Positions 16,226 to 23,953 of a DNA stretch of 29,257 bases are shown piece after piece. Location of the stretch: positions 1-29,257 of the forward strand of contig JBGRQB010000031.1 in NCBI GenBank assembly GCA_041725875.1, written 5' to 3'. A program made the translations under genes and the position numbers. The notes below the pieces were generated by a model. It had not been told where the DNA came from and did not search any database. It worked only from the letters and a program-made list of their open reading frames with translations. Position 1 is the stretch's first letter. Every line of letters begins with the position of its first letter. Origin of the DNA: JBGRQB01 sp041725875 (lineage in GTDB: Bacteria; Bacteroidota; Ignavibacteria; Ignavibacteriales; Melioribacteraceae).

Positions 16226-16762
16226 TTGAAACATACATTTTTTATCATTCTGTTTGTAATTACTACTGCTTTTGCTCAAACAAAAACAGAAAGCAGGTTT
16301 TCGTTCGGTATTCAGGCCGAATATGTTGATCAGGGCGGAGAACTCGGTAAGTATTGGGGAAACGCTGCTTCCGGCGGTTTGTATGTTAATTACAAACTGA
16401 CTGAAAACTTTTCCTACGAACTTTCCGTTAACCTTTCAAAATTATCGGAAGGAAATTTTAACAACTCCGAACTTCCCGGAATTACAATGATAAATATTCC
16501 GATTGGCGGGGTAATAAAATATCCGCTTTCAAAATCATTTGGATTAAGTACTTTTGTGGGCATCGAAAATATAATGATGATCTTTGACGAAACAGAAGAA
16601 AAGAAAAGCAATCTCGATGAATCGGAATTTGGTATTACTGTTTCGGTCGGACTCAATTACATTCCTTTTGATGTGGAAGTCTTTGTAAAATATAAAAATA
16701 TGTTTTCCGAACCGGAGAACACCCCGTTTGTAAGTCTTGGATTTAAGAAGAGGTTATTTTGA
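16226..16762 (+). CDS. Small outer-membrane beta-barrel protein
   Basis: Protein of 178 aa with signal peptide ending TTAFAQ and about eight alternating amphipathic strands (for example FSFGIQAEYV, GGLYVNYKLTENFSYELSVNL and GLSTFVGIENI), ending in F. This is the pattern of the OmpA-like/porin-family eight-strand barrels common in Bacteroidetes; function unknown. The start is TTG at 16226 with AAGGGA (16216-16221) four bases upstream and a clean signal peptide from there. Its TGA overlaps the TTG start of the next gene by four bases (TTGA), so the two are probably translated together. Confidence 0.8.
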   Translation: MKHTFFIILFVITTAFAQTKTESRFSFGIQAEYVDQGGELGKYWGNAASGGLYVNYKLTENFSYELSVNLSKLSEGNFNNSELPGITMINIPIGGVIKYPLSKSFGLSTFVGIENIMMIFDETEEKKSNLDESEFGITVSVGLNYIPFDVEVFVKYKNMFSEPENTPFVSLGFKKRLF

Positions 16763-18624
16763 TCAAATATAATAAAGTTGTTGTTGCTCTAATTTTTAGT
16801 CTTGTTTTAACTTCTGTTTTATTTGCACAGAATATTGACAAAGATATCAGTTATATCAGAAACAGTGATGCATTAAATTTCAGATCAGATATTTTTATTA
16901 AAAAGATCTCTCTTTATCAGCCTGTTGCTTCTGTTGCGGCCTACGACAGATGGGATTCACCTTCGCTGAACTATTTTATCAACGGATATAAAAAGGAACT
17001 TTTTCCTTTTAATTTCAGAACTGCCGATTTTTTAGCACAAGGAATAAATATCAATAAAAGCTTCAAAATATCGGAACCGCAGATTGATAATTTATCAGGT
17101 GCAATTAAAATAAAGAGTCTCCCGATTCCCGAAAAAATGAAACTAAAAGTACATCTTTTTCTGGGTGGCGAAACAGGCGATCCGATGCACCAGGTATATA
17201 CAACAAACTCCACGCTTAACAGAAACAAAATTGTGCCGTCAGGTGAAGCTGCACTTTCCAACACGACAGGGAATTTGTCATACAGGATTTTTGGCGGCTT
17301 TTACGGCTACTTTACCCAGCAGGATAAAAACAGCGACTTAACAGAAGAGATAAATCCAAATGAATTTTCCGATCCGAATAAAAATATTACAGCAGGCGGA
17401 GAGTTAAATTATCAGTTTGAAAATAAAGATTATCTGAATATTTATACTTCTGTGTATAAGTTTGACGGCTTTGATGTAACTCCTGCTTTTCCTGTAATGG
17501 TTTATATGCGTTCGCTGAATTTTTCTTTTTATTCATCTTACTACAGCAATTTAGCCGGTGTATTGTTTAAGTTAAAAGGGGAAAAACTGACAGCCGAACT
17601 TGAAAAGAATAAATTTCATAATAAATATGAATATAACATCAGCAAAGTTGTATTTGATGCTTCCAAAAGACTTACTTTCTCAAAAGTAGAGATCGATTTA
17701 AATGCAAATGTTGCAAGAACTTCTGCTGAAAATAAGAATGGTAATTTATTTGCAGATGAAATTATCAGAACCGAATTAGGTTTTTCAACAAATATAAATT
17801 ACAGACCTTCAAAGAATGTAACTCTCTTTTTTAACGGTTCTGCAAATAAAGGATTAATTGATAATTATGTGAATTTTTCCAGCGGAGTAAATTATAAGAT
17901 TGATGAGATTCATAATCTGGAACTGAAACTTCTTACAGGTGAACAAAACCCGGATCTGTTTGCAGTATATGGAAATCTGGAAATTACTGATATAGACAAA
18001 ATTGGAAAAGTAACAGACTACAGGGGAAATGAAAATCTGGTAAATGAACAGGTAACCCGCGTGGCGTTAAATTACAGTTATGCAGCGCAAAAATTAAAGT
18101 TCAATATAAAACCTTCTTATAACAGCACAGATGATATGATTTTCTGGAAGAAAGAAAATGCGACTGTAAGAAGAATTAATTCCGGCAGTACCAGCTTCTT
18201 TGCGTTAAAGTCGCAGCTCGACTATAAACTAACGGAAAGCACAGATTTTAATCTGGGATATTCCTACAGTGAAGAATTGGAAGAAAATTATATCCCGGAA
18301 CATAAATTCTCATTTCAGTTTAATTACAAATTTCCCTTTGATGCCGTACTCACTTTGGAAGGATATTATCAGTCTGAAGTAAACTGGAACGAGTTTGAGA
18401 AATTTGTACCATTGTTTGTTCGTGAGAAAAACTATGATGCGGATTTATCATCATTTATGATTTTTAATATTATGTGGCGACAAAAAATGCCTGTAATTTT
18501 AGGAATTAATGATATAGAGTTTGCACTGAGATGTGAAAATATTTTTGACAAAAAGGTTAAATATCTGCCAATGAGCTGCGAATTTCCGAGAAATTTAACA
18601 GTGAATTTATTTTTTGCATTATAA
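16759..18624 (+). CDS. TonB-receptor-like outer-membrane barrel with reduced plug
   Basis: Protein of 621 aa with signal peptide ending VLFAQ. Residues about 60-130 resemble only the second half of a TonB-receptor plug (YFINGYKKEL, then LSGAIKIKSLPIP in place of the usual GGVINI). The remainder is rich in amphipathic strands with aromatic ends (FGGFYGYFTQQ, INYRPSKNVTLFFNGS) and finishes with NIFDKKVKYLP and NLFFAL, the classic receptor C-terminus. No carboxypeptidase-like domain or clear TonB box is seen. The start is TTG at 16759, overlapping the previous stop codon. It is best seen as a divergent TonB-dependent-receptor-family barrel paired with the small barrel; no substrate can be inferred. 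Confidence 0.75.
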   Translation: MIKYNKVVVALIFSLVLTSVLFAQNIDKDISYIRNSDALNFRSDIFIKKISLYQPVASVAAYDRWDSPSLNYFINGYKKELFPFNFRTADFLAQGININKSFKISEPQIDNLSGAIKIKSLPIPEKMKLKVHLFLGGETGDPMHQVYTTNSTLNRNKIVPSGEAALSNTTGNLSYRIFGGFYGYFTQQDKNSDLTEEINPNEFSDPNKNITAGGELNYQFENKDYLNIYTSVYKFDGFDVTPAFPVMVYMRSLNFSFYSSYYSNLAGVLFKLKGEKLTAELEKNKFHNKYEYNISKVVFDASKRLTFSKVEIDLNANVARTSAENKNGNLFADEIIRTELGFSTNINYRPSKNVTLFFNGSANKGLIDNYVNFSSGVNYKIDEIHNLELKLLTGEQNPDLFAVYGNLEITDIDKIGKVTDYRGNENLVNEQVTRVALNYSYAAQKLKFNIKPSYNSTDDMIFWKKENATVRRINSGSTSFFALKSQLDYKLTESTDFNLGYSYSEELEENYIPEHKFSFQFNYKFPFDAVLTLEGYYQSEVNWNEFEKFVPLFVREKNYDADLSSFMIFNIMWRQKMPVILGINDIEFALRCENIFDKKVKYLPMSCEFPRNLTVNLFFAL

Positions 18625-18645
18625 ATTAAATTTAAGATGAATTTT

Positions 18646-18693
18646 CTTAACAATTTCTTAACTTTGGCGTAACAATTATTTAATATATCTTTG
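18646..18693 (+). promoter_or_regulatory. Pho-box-like repeats with Bacteroidetes -7 box ahead of the phosphate transporter
   Basis: Three adjoining 11-base units begin at 18646, 18657 and 18668: CTTAACAATTT, CTTAACTTTGG and CGTAACAATTA, with a weaker fourth, TTTAATATATC, at 18679. The 11-bp spaced CTTAAC/TTAACA motif is that of PhoB/PhoP-family sites (compare TTAACA repeats in Bacillus and CTTAACCT repeats in cyanobacteria). A perfect TAnnTTTG box, TATCTTTG, lies at 18686-18693, with TTTG (18663-18666) 19 bases upstream as a -33 element. Transcription would start about 25-30 nt before the transporter ATG. Confidence 0.7.
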
Positions 18694-18728
18694 TCATCGA
18701 CATTTTTAAAGAAATTATTCTAAGGCTG

Positions 18729-19853
18729 ATGGAATCGATCAAAAAACTATTCAAAACCTACCCGACAACAATTGGAGTCATTAAGCTTTTAGTTTTCCTT
18801 TACCTGTTTTTCCTTAGTTTGGGAATGATGGGTGGAGCATTAAAACTTTATGGTAAAGATGTGGCTGTACAGTTAATTGAAGCCACAACCAATCCTTTTA
18901 TTGGTCTGTTTATCGGGATCTTGGCAACTTCTGTTATTCAGAGTTCATCTTCCACAACATCAATTGTTGTTGGAATGGTAGCTGCTGCTTCCTCTGCTTC
19001 CGGTAATTCCGACAGCATTATCCAGCTGGCTATCCCGATAATTATGGGTGCAAATATTGGTACATCTGTTACCAATACAATTGCCTCTTTACCGCAAATT
19101 AACCGAAGCAATGAATTTCAGAGAGCATTTGCGGCTGCTACGGTTCACGACTTCTTCAATTTGCTCGCGGTTATGCTTTTGTTTCCGCTTCAGTTAGCAA
19201 CAAACTTTTTGGGACACGCTGCTCATTTTATGGGAGACCTTTTCTCCGGAGTTGGCGGTTTATCGTTTTTGAGTCCTGTTAAAGCAATTACAAAGCCCGT
19301 TGTTTCAATAATGAAAGATTCATTTGGAAAAGAGTTGCCCTGGCTGATGCTTGTACTTGCTTTGATAATTTTACTTTTATCATTAAAGTATATGGTTGCT
19401 ACATTAAAGGTTCTTGTTGTTGAAAAAGCTAAAGCCTGGTTTGATAAAGTGCTGTTCAAAACCGATTTAAGAGCTTTTTCAGTAGGAACATTATTAACAA
19501 TTTTGGTTCAGAGCAGTTCAATTACCACATCTCTTGTTGTGCCAATGGCAGGAGCAGGTATACTCAGACTCAGACAAATATTCCCTTACACTTTGGGATC
19601 TAACATAGGTACAACGGTTACTGCAATGCTAGCCTCTCTGATAACCGGTAATATTGCAGCAGTAATTGTTGCGTTTTCACATCTTTTGTTTAATGTGACC
19701 GGTATTGTTCTTTTATGGCCGTTCAAAAAAATACCTATAAAACTTGCTGAAAAATTCTCTGAATATTCAGTAAAAAGTAAACTAATTCCCGTTGCTTATG
19801 TTTTAGTAATGTTTTTTATTATTCCGTTAATTGTTATTGCAGTTGCCGGGTAG
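18729..19853 (+). CDS. Na/Pi cotransporter family protein (NptA/PF02690 type)
   Basis: Inner-membrane phosphate transporter of 374 aa with about eight or more hydrophobic segments. The two inverted repeats of the Na/Pi-cotransporter family are plain: SVIQSSSSTTSIVVGM followed by MGANIGTSVTNTIASL, and later LVQSSSITTSLVVPMAGAG followed by LGSNIGTTVTAMLASL. The QSSS motifs bind substrate and sodium in the family. Many bacterial members carry a C-terminal PhoU domain; here PhoU is a separate gene 19 bases downstream. AAGG lies just before the ATG. The Pho-box-like promoter upstream indicates induction by phosphate starvation. It could also export phosphate, as proposed for some YjbB-type relatives. 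Confidence 0.92.
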   Translation: MESIKKLFKTYPTTIGVIKLLVFLYLFFLSLGMMGGALKLYGKDVAVQLIEATTNPFIGLFIGILATSVIQSSSSTTSIVVGMVAAASSASGNSDSIIQLAIPIIMGANIGTSVTNTIASLPQINRSNEFQRAFAAATVHDFFNLLAVMLLFPLQLATNFLGHAAHFMGDLFSGVGGLSFLSPVKAITKPVVSIMKDSFGKELPWLMLVLALIILLLSLKYMVATLKVLVVEKAKAWFDKVLFKTDLRAFSVGTLLTILVQSSSITTSLVVPMAGAGILRLRQIFPYTLGSNIGTTVTAMLASLITGNIAAVIVAFSHLLFNVTGIVLLWPFKKIPIKLAEKFSEYSVKSKLIPVAYVLVMFFIIPLIVIAVAG

Positions 19854-19872
19854 TAAGTAAAGGAGAGAAATT

Positions 19873-20550
19873 ATGTTAAAAGAATTATTTTCAGTGTTTA
19901 ATCAAGATACACTTATGGAAAGAGCTTTTCAGCGCTCTTATGAAATGCTTGATATTACAGAAAAAATGTATGTGGAAGCTCAAAGAGTTCTTCGCGAAAC
20001 AGACGCAAACAATCTGCAATTTGATATAGATGATCAGGACAGTGAAGTAAACAAGTATCAGAGAGAAGTAAGACGTGATGTATTTAATCACCTTGCTATT
20101 TCAGGTAATGCGGAGCTTTCTTCCGGTTTATCACTTGTCAGTATTGTTATAGATATTGAAAGAATTGGTGATTTTACAAAAAATATTGCTGCTATTGCAG
20201 GAAATCATCAAAAAAGACTTACAGCAGGAAAATTTGAAGAAAAACTGGTTGAAATAGAAAAAGCCGTTGCCGACAGTTTTGGCAGAACAATTGAAGTTTT
20301 CAAAAACTCCGATGAAGATGCCGGACGCGAATTCCTTAAAGAATATAAATGGGTTTCAGGCGACAGTGACGGAATTATTGACGGACTTATAAGAGAAGAA
20401 GATCCTGCAATTTCCAGCGGAAGTGCAGCAGCTCTTGTTCTTTATATCCGCTCATTAAAGAGAATTAGTTCTCACTTGAGAAACGTTGTAACAAGTGTGG
20501 TTAATCCGTTTCACAGAATTGGATTCAAACCTAAAAAGAAAAAGAATTAA
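19873..20550 (+). CDS. PhoU-domain protein
   Basis: Cytosolic, mostly helical protein of 225 aa with two PhoU-type three-helix modules. The E/DxxxD metal-binding signature appears in SIVIDIERIGDFTKNIAAIA. PhoU proteins restrain phosphate uptake and PhoR signalling; members next to Na/Pi cotransporters likely regulate that transporter. AAAGGAGAG sits before the ATG. The gap to the transporter is 19 bases, so the two form one operon under the Pho-like promoter. No phoB/phoR or pst genes are in the window. Confidence 0.92.
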   Translation: MLKELFSVFNQDTLMERAFQRSYEMLDITEKMYVEAQRVLRETDANNLQFDIDDQDSEVNKYQREVRRDVFNHLAISGNAELSSGLSLVSIVIDIERIGDFTKNIAAIAGNHQKRLTAGKFEEKLVEIEKAVADSFGRTIEVFKNSDEDAGREFLKEYKWVSGDSDGIIDGLIREEDPAISSGSAAALVLYIRSLKRISSHLRNVVTSVVNPFHRIGFKPKKKKN

Positions 20551-20556
20551 TTTTTT

Positions 20557-20601
20557 TCATTATTCCGTAGATAGTTTTCAGAATTATTTGCGGAATAATG
20601 A
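20557..20601. terminator. Long A/T-rich inverted repeat after phoU, possible terminator
   Basis: TCATTATTCCG (20557-20567) is matched exactly by CGGAATAATGA (20591-20601) across a 23-base spacer. It begins six bases after the phoU stop. The stem is A/T-rich and no clean T-run follows, so it may instead be an operator or mRNA-stabilising structure. Confidence 0.35.
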
Positions 20602-20677
20602 TTTCTGTTGTTCCCTCTGGTTTTTGAAATTAAAATCATTATTTTGCACACCTCATATATATTTTTCGGATCACTTA

Positions 20678-21184
20678 ATGAAAAACAAAAAAAGCATCAT
20701 ACAGGGAGCGGTTTTTACTTTCTTATCTGCGTTTATAATTGCCGAACTGCTGCAGTTTGCAGTGTTTTATTTCTGGACAGGAGGCGATTTTGAACTCTCT
20801 CTTATGGGATTAAATATTTTATCTCCTGAAAAACTTACCAAGGTTCAGACAGTAATAATAATTTCCTTGCCGCTTTTTTATGTTTTTTCCACAATTGAAC
20901 TGGCAATAAATCTGCTTAAATATCAGACCGTCGGGAGAATCCGTTTTACTCTTCTCACATTTATTATTCTCAATACAGGCTACCTGATTGTAAATGTTTT
21001 TACTGGTGCATTTAATATTGTTATGAATATTCAGGGGAGTAACAGCTGGGCTGTTTTATGCAGAAATCTTGAATTGAGCGAGACTGCCAGATTGATTTTC
21101 ATATTTATAGTTGTTGTTTTACTAGTAAATTATCTCCGGTCATTTAACCGGATTGTAACAGAATATATTTCTTACAAAAAATAG
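20678..21184 (+). CDS. Four-helix integral membrane protein, unknown function
   Basis: Protein of 168 aa with four predicted membrane helices at about 8-32, 57-80, 90-115 and 137-153, short loops and a basic N-terminus (MKNKKS). No family was recognised and no catalytic motif is visible. ATG at 20678 is preferred to the longer open frame (from 20495), which would overlap phoU and add an unlikely N-terminus. The ribosome site is weak. It ends eight bases before the SDR gene, whose ribosome site overlaps its stop, so they are probably co-transcribed. Confidence 0.7.
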   Translation: MKNKKSIIQGAVFTFLSAFIIAELLQFAVFYFWTGGDFELSLMGLNILSPEKLTKVQTVIIISLPLFYVFSTIELAINLLKYQTVGRIRFTLLTFIILNTGYLIVNVFTGAFNIVMNIQGSNSWAVLCRNLELSETARLIFIFIVVVLLVNYLRSFNRIVTEYISYKK

Positions 21185-21192
21185 GGGAGTAT

Positions 21193-21966
21193 ATGTTTAA
21201 TTTGAAAAATAAGACCGTCTTTATAACAGGCGCTTCATCCGGAATTGGTAAAGCCTGTGCTGAAGTTTTTGCCGAAAGTGGAGCAAATCTTATTTTATCT
21301 GCCAGAAGAGTTGATAAGATAAAAGAACTTGCCGATAGACTTTCTACAGAATTTAATATTGAAGTTTTTGCAGGAAGAATGGATGTTCAGAAGAGAAAAG
21401 AGATAGATCAGTTTGTAAATGAACTTCCTGATAATTTCAAAAAAACAGATATACTTGTAAACAATGCCGGATTAGCCTTGGGAGTTACCGAGTTTTATAA
21501 TGACGATCCTGACGGCTGGGATACAATGATTGATACAAATATAAAAGGTTTACTTTACACTACACATAAAATAGTTCCTCTTATGATGAAAGAAGGTGCC
21601 GGACACGTAATCAATCTGGGATCAATTGCAGGTCATCAGGCTTATCCAAAAGGTTCTGTCTATTGCGCAACCAAACACGCTGTAAAAGCTATCACAAGAT
21701 CGTTAAGAATGGATCTGCTGGATCAGGGAATAAGAGTAAGCTCTGTTGATCCCGGTATGGTAGAAACTGAATTTAGTGAAGTCCGTTTCAGAGGTGATAA
21801 AGATAAAGCCTCAGATGTTTACAAAGGAATTGAGCCGCTTGTTGCCAGAGATATAGCAGAAGCGATTTTATTCTGTGCCACTCGGCCGCCACACGCAAAT
21901 ATTAACGAGATGGTTATAATGCCGAGTGCTCAGGCAAATGCTTTTATTACACACAGAAAAGATTAA
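21193..21966 (+). CDS. Short-chain dehydrogenase/reductase, YdfG-like
   Basis: Cytosolic NAD(P)-dependent oxidoreductase of 257 aa. The Rossmann motif TGASSGIG is at 12-19, NNAGLALG follows, and the catalytic S144, Y157 and K161 lie in NLGSIAG and YCATK. R37 and R38 after strand 2 (SARRVDK) favour NADP(H). The whole resembles E. coli YdfG, which reduces 3-hydroxy acids and malonic semialdehyde; the true substrate is unknown. GGGGAG precedes the ATG. The stop codon TAA shares a TTAA with the stop of the convergent YciO-type gene, so the two genes overlap by four bases. Confidence 0.93.
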   Translation: MFNLKNKTVFITGASSGIGKACAEVFAESGANLILSARRVDKIKELADRLSTEFNIEVFAGRMDVQKRKEIDQFVNELPDNFKKTDILVNNAGLALGVTEFYNDDPDGWDTMIDTNIKGLLYTTHKIVPLMMKEGAGHVINLGSIAGHQAYPKGSVYCATKHAVKAITRSLRMDLLDQGIRVSSVDPGMVETEFSEVRFRGDKDKASDVYKGIEPLVARDIAEAILFCATRPPHANINEMVIMPSAQANAFITHRKD

Positions 21967-22574
21967 TAAATAAGTTCGAGATCGCCGCCTCCTTCTCTGA
22001 TGACTTCAAGATCGTCATTACTTAAATCAACAATAGTGGAAGGCTGGCCGTTTAATGCTCCGCTTGAAAGCATTAAATCCACCTGCATGTTAAAAATGGT
22101 TTTAATTTCCAGCGGATTAAATAAAACCTCTCCTTTTCTGTTTGTAACACTTGTACTGATTATCGGGTTGCCCAGTTCTTCTGCCAGAAGTTGTGCAACC
22201 TGATGATCGGGAATCCTGATTCCGACGGTTTTTCTTTTTGTCCATAATTTCTTTGGTACCTCTTTAGATGCAGGAAGTACAAATGTAAAAGGACCCGGTA
22301 AACAGCGTTTCATAACTTTGTAAGAGTGATCTGAAACTTTTGCATATTTTGAAATATCTTTCAGATTGTGACACATAAAACTGAACAATTTGGTGTTCGC
22401 TTCATTTTTTATCTGATATATCGTTTTTACCGCTTCGTGATTAAAAATATCGCAGCCAATTCCGTAAACCGTATCTGTAGGATAAATTATTATCCCGCCT
22501 TTTTTTAACACTTCAACCGCTTTATGAATATAGCGCAACTGAGGAGTTTCGGGATGTAATTCATAATATTCCAT
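21963..22574 (-). CDS. Sua5/YciO/YrdC-family protein, YciO type
   Basis: Protein of 203 aa with the YrdC-like dsRNA-binding/threonylcarbamoyl-AMP fold. Visible motifs are GGIIIYPTDTVYGIGCD, LPGPFTFVLPASKEVPKKLW, KRKTVGIRIPDH, NPIISTSV and PSTIVDLS. The N-terminus (YYELHPETPQLRYI) and overall pattern are closest to YciO rather than to classic TsaC. TsaC makes the threonylcarbamoyl-AMP used for tRNA t6A; YciO has been linked to the same chemistry but its role is less certain. The start at 22574 has GAGG upstream. It converges on the SDR gene with a four-base overlap. Confidence 0.9.
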   Translation of the reverse strand: MEYYELHPETPQLRYIHKAVEVLKKGGIIIYPTDTVYGIGCDIFNHEAVKTIYQIKNEANTKLFSFMCHNLKDISKYAKVSDHSYKVMKRCLPGPFTFVLPASKEVPKKLWTKRKTVGIRIPDHQVAQLLAEELGNPIISTSVTNRKGEVLFNPLEIKTIFNMQVDLMLSSGALNGQPSTIVDLSNDDLEVIREGGGDLELIY

Positions 22575-22756
22575 AATATACCTCGTCTAAAAAATAGGTT
22601 AATATTGGGTAAAATAATACAAGAAGCCGAAATGTCAATAAATTTCTTACATATTCAAAAGGAAAACAGCGTTTATTAATCAAAATGGCCGGTTTTTCTT
22701 TTTTTCGGAGAATTTAGTATTTTTCCAGATTACAAAAGACAAATTATGGTAATAAA

Positions 22757-23446
22757 TTGAAGAGAACAGCTATTGTTGCCGTAAGCGGCGGTCTGGATAG
22801 TTGCGTTACTGCTGCTATTGCTGCGCAAAATTATGAATTGGCTTTTGCGCACATTAATTACGGACAAAGAACTGAAAAAAGAGAATTACAGGCGTTTCAC
22901 GATATTGCAGATTTTTACGATGTGCAGAAAAGACTTGTAATTGATTTTTTCCATCTTGCCAAGATAGGCGGATCTTCCCTTACAGATATGAATATGGAAG
23001 TTGGTCCGGCCAACCTTGAAAGTAAAGAAATTCCCAACTCTTACGTGCCTTTCCGAAATGCAAATATTTTAACTGCATGTTCAAGCTGGGCAGAAGTACT
23101 GGGAGCGGAAAAAATATTTGTAGGCGCGGTTCACGAAGATTCATCAGGTTATCCTGATTGCAGACCTGAATTTTTTGAGGTTTTTGAAAAAGCTATTGAT
23201 GCCGGTACAAAACCGGAAACTAAAATCGGGATTGAAGTTCCGATAATACATATGAGCAAAGCGGAAATTATTCAAAAAGGCTTAGACCTGAATGCTCCGC
23301 TCCATTTAACCTGGTCGTGCTACTCTAATGAAGATGAAGCTTGCGGAAAATGTGACAGTTGTGCATTAAGGTTAAAAGGTTTTGCACAAGCCGGTGTCGA
23401 AGATCCGATACCTTATAAAGAAAGACCAAATTATACAATAAAATAA
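22757..23446 (+). CDS. 7-cyano-7-deazaguanine synthase QueC
   Basis: Cytosolic enzyme of 229 aa that converts 7-carboxy-7-deazaguanine to preQ0 with ATP and ammonia in queuosine synthesis. The PP-loop SGGLDS is at 10-15, with HINYGQRTEKRE and SYVPFRNANIL downstream, and the zinc-binding cysteines C188, C196, C199 and C202 are all present. The start is TTG at 22757; no in-frame ATG gives the expected MKRTAIVAVSGG end, and the ribosome site is weak. It is followed after 12 bases by queF. No preQ1 riboswitch was recognised upstream. queD and queE are not in the window. Confidence 0.96.
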   Translation: MKRTAIVAVSGGLDSCVTAAIAAQNYELAFAHINYGQRTEKRELQAFHDIADFYDVQKRLVIDFFHLAKIGGSSLTDMNMEVGPANLESKEIPNSYVPFRNANILTACSSWAEVLGAEKIFVGAVHEDSSGYPDCRPEFFEVFEKAIDAGTKPETKIGIEVPIIHMSKAEIIQKGLDLNAPLHLTWSCYSNEDEACGKCDSCALRLKGFAQAGVEDPIPYKERPNYTIK

Positions 23447-23458
23447 AACGAGGAAATG

Positions 23459-23833
23459 ATGAGCGATAAATTGAAAATTTTGGAAACTTTTGAAAATCCA
23501 AATCCTGAAAGAGATTACACAATAGTTCACACAGCAGAAGAGTTTACTTCTGTTTGTCCGAAAACAGGTCACCCTGATTTTGCAACTATGGTTCTTGAAT
23601 ATATTCCTGACGAATTGTGTGTAGAGTTAAAATCTTACAAATTGTATCTTCAATCTTTCAGAAACGACGGTATCTATTATGAAGCAGTTTCTAACAGAAT
23701 TCTTGGCGATCTTGTAGAAGCCTGCAAACCAAGATATATGAGACTTAATGCTCACTTTACCGGTCGCGGCGGAATTCATTCTGAAATTGAAGTTGAGTAT
23801 TTTGGCGAAGAATATGCGGATTTGGATGATTAA
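23459..23833 (+). CDS. NADPH-dependent 7-cyano-7-deazaguanine reductase QueF
   Basis: Enzyme of 124 aa that reduces preQ0 to preQ1, the next step after QueC. It is the short, unimodular type. The nucleophilic cysteine lies in SVCPKTGHPDF with the catalytic aspartate six residues on, and the QueF signature ELKSYKLYLQSFRN and the RGGIHSEIE segment are clear. ATG at 23459 is chosen over the adjacent ATG at 23456 because the AGGA at 23451-23454 is better spaced. The operon with queC is tight. An A/T-rich inverted repeat (23847-23856 with 23900-23909) and a terminator follow. Confidence 0.96.
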   Translation: MSDKLKILETFENPNPERDYTIVHTAEEFTSVCPKTGHPDFATMVLEYIPDELCVELKSYKLYLQSFRNDGIYYEAVSNRILGDLVEACKPRYMRLNAHFTGRGGIHSEIEVEYFGEEYADLDD

Positions 23834-23916
23834 TGATTTGTCATGATTTAAATATTGCCACGATAATTAGTACATCATTTACGATGAAATACAACTTTTA
23901 ATATTTAAAGGATTAT

Positions 23917-23950
23917 AAAAGGGTTCCAATTATGGAGCCCTTTTTTATTT
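23917..23950 (+). terminator. Intrinsic terminator between queF and glnD, ending just before the glnD start
   Basis: The stem is 23917-23928 with 23933-23944: AAAAGGG/CCCTTTT, a wobble pair, then TCCA/TGGA, around loop ATTA, followed by TTTTTTATTT. It ends the queCF transcript. Its T-run stops three bases before the glnD ATG, leaving no space for a ribosome site or for a promoter downstream of it, so it may also act as an attenuator. Confidence 0.85.
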
Positions 23951-23953
23951 AAT

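Noticed and set aside
20495..20677. N-terminal extension of the four-helix protein into phoU
   Set aside because: It would overlap the phoU coding end and the inverted repeat, and the protein from ATG at 20678 begins with a normal basic membrane-protein N-terminus.
22575..22756. Possible preQ1 riboswitch ahead of queC
   Set aside because: No preQ1-type stem with the A-rich tail and no other known aptamer pattern could be seen; the gap is plain A/T-rich sequence.
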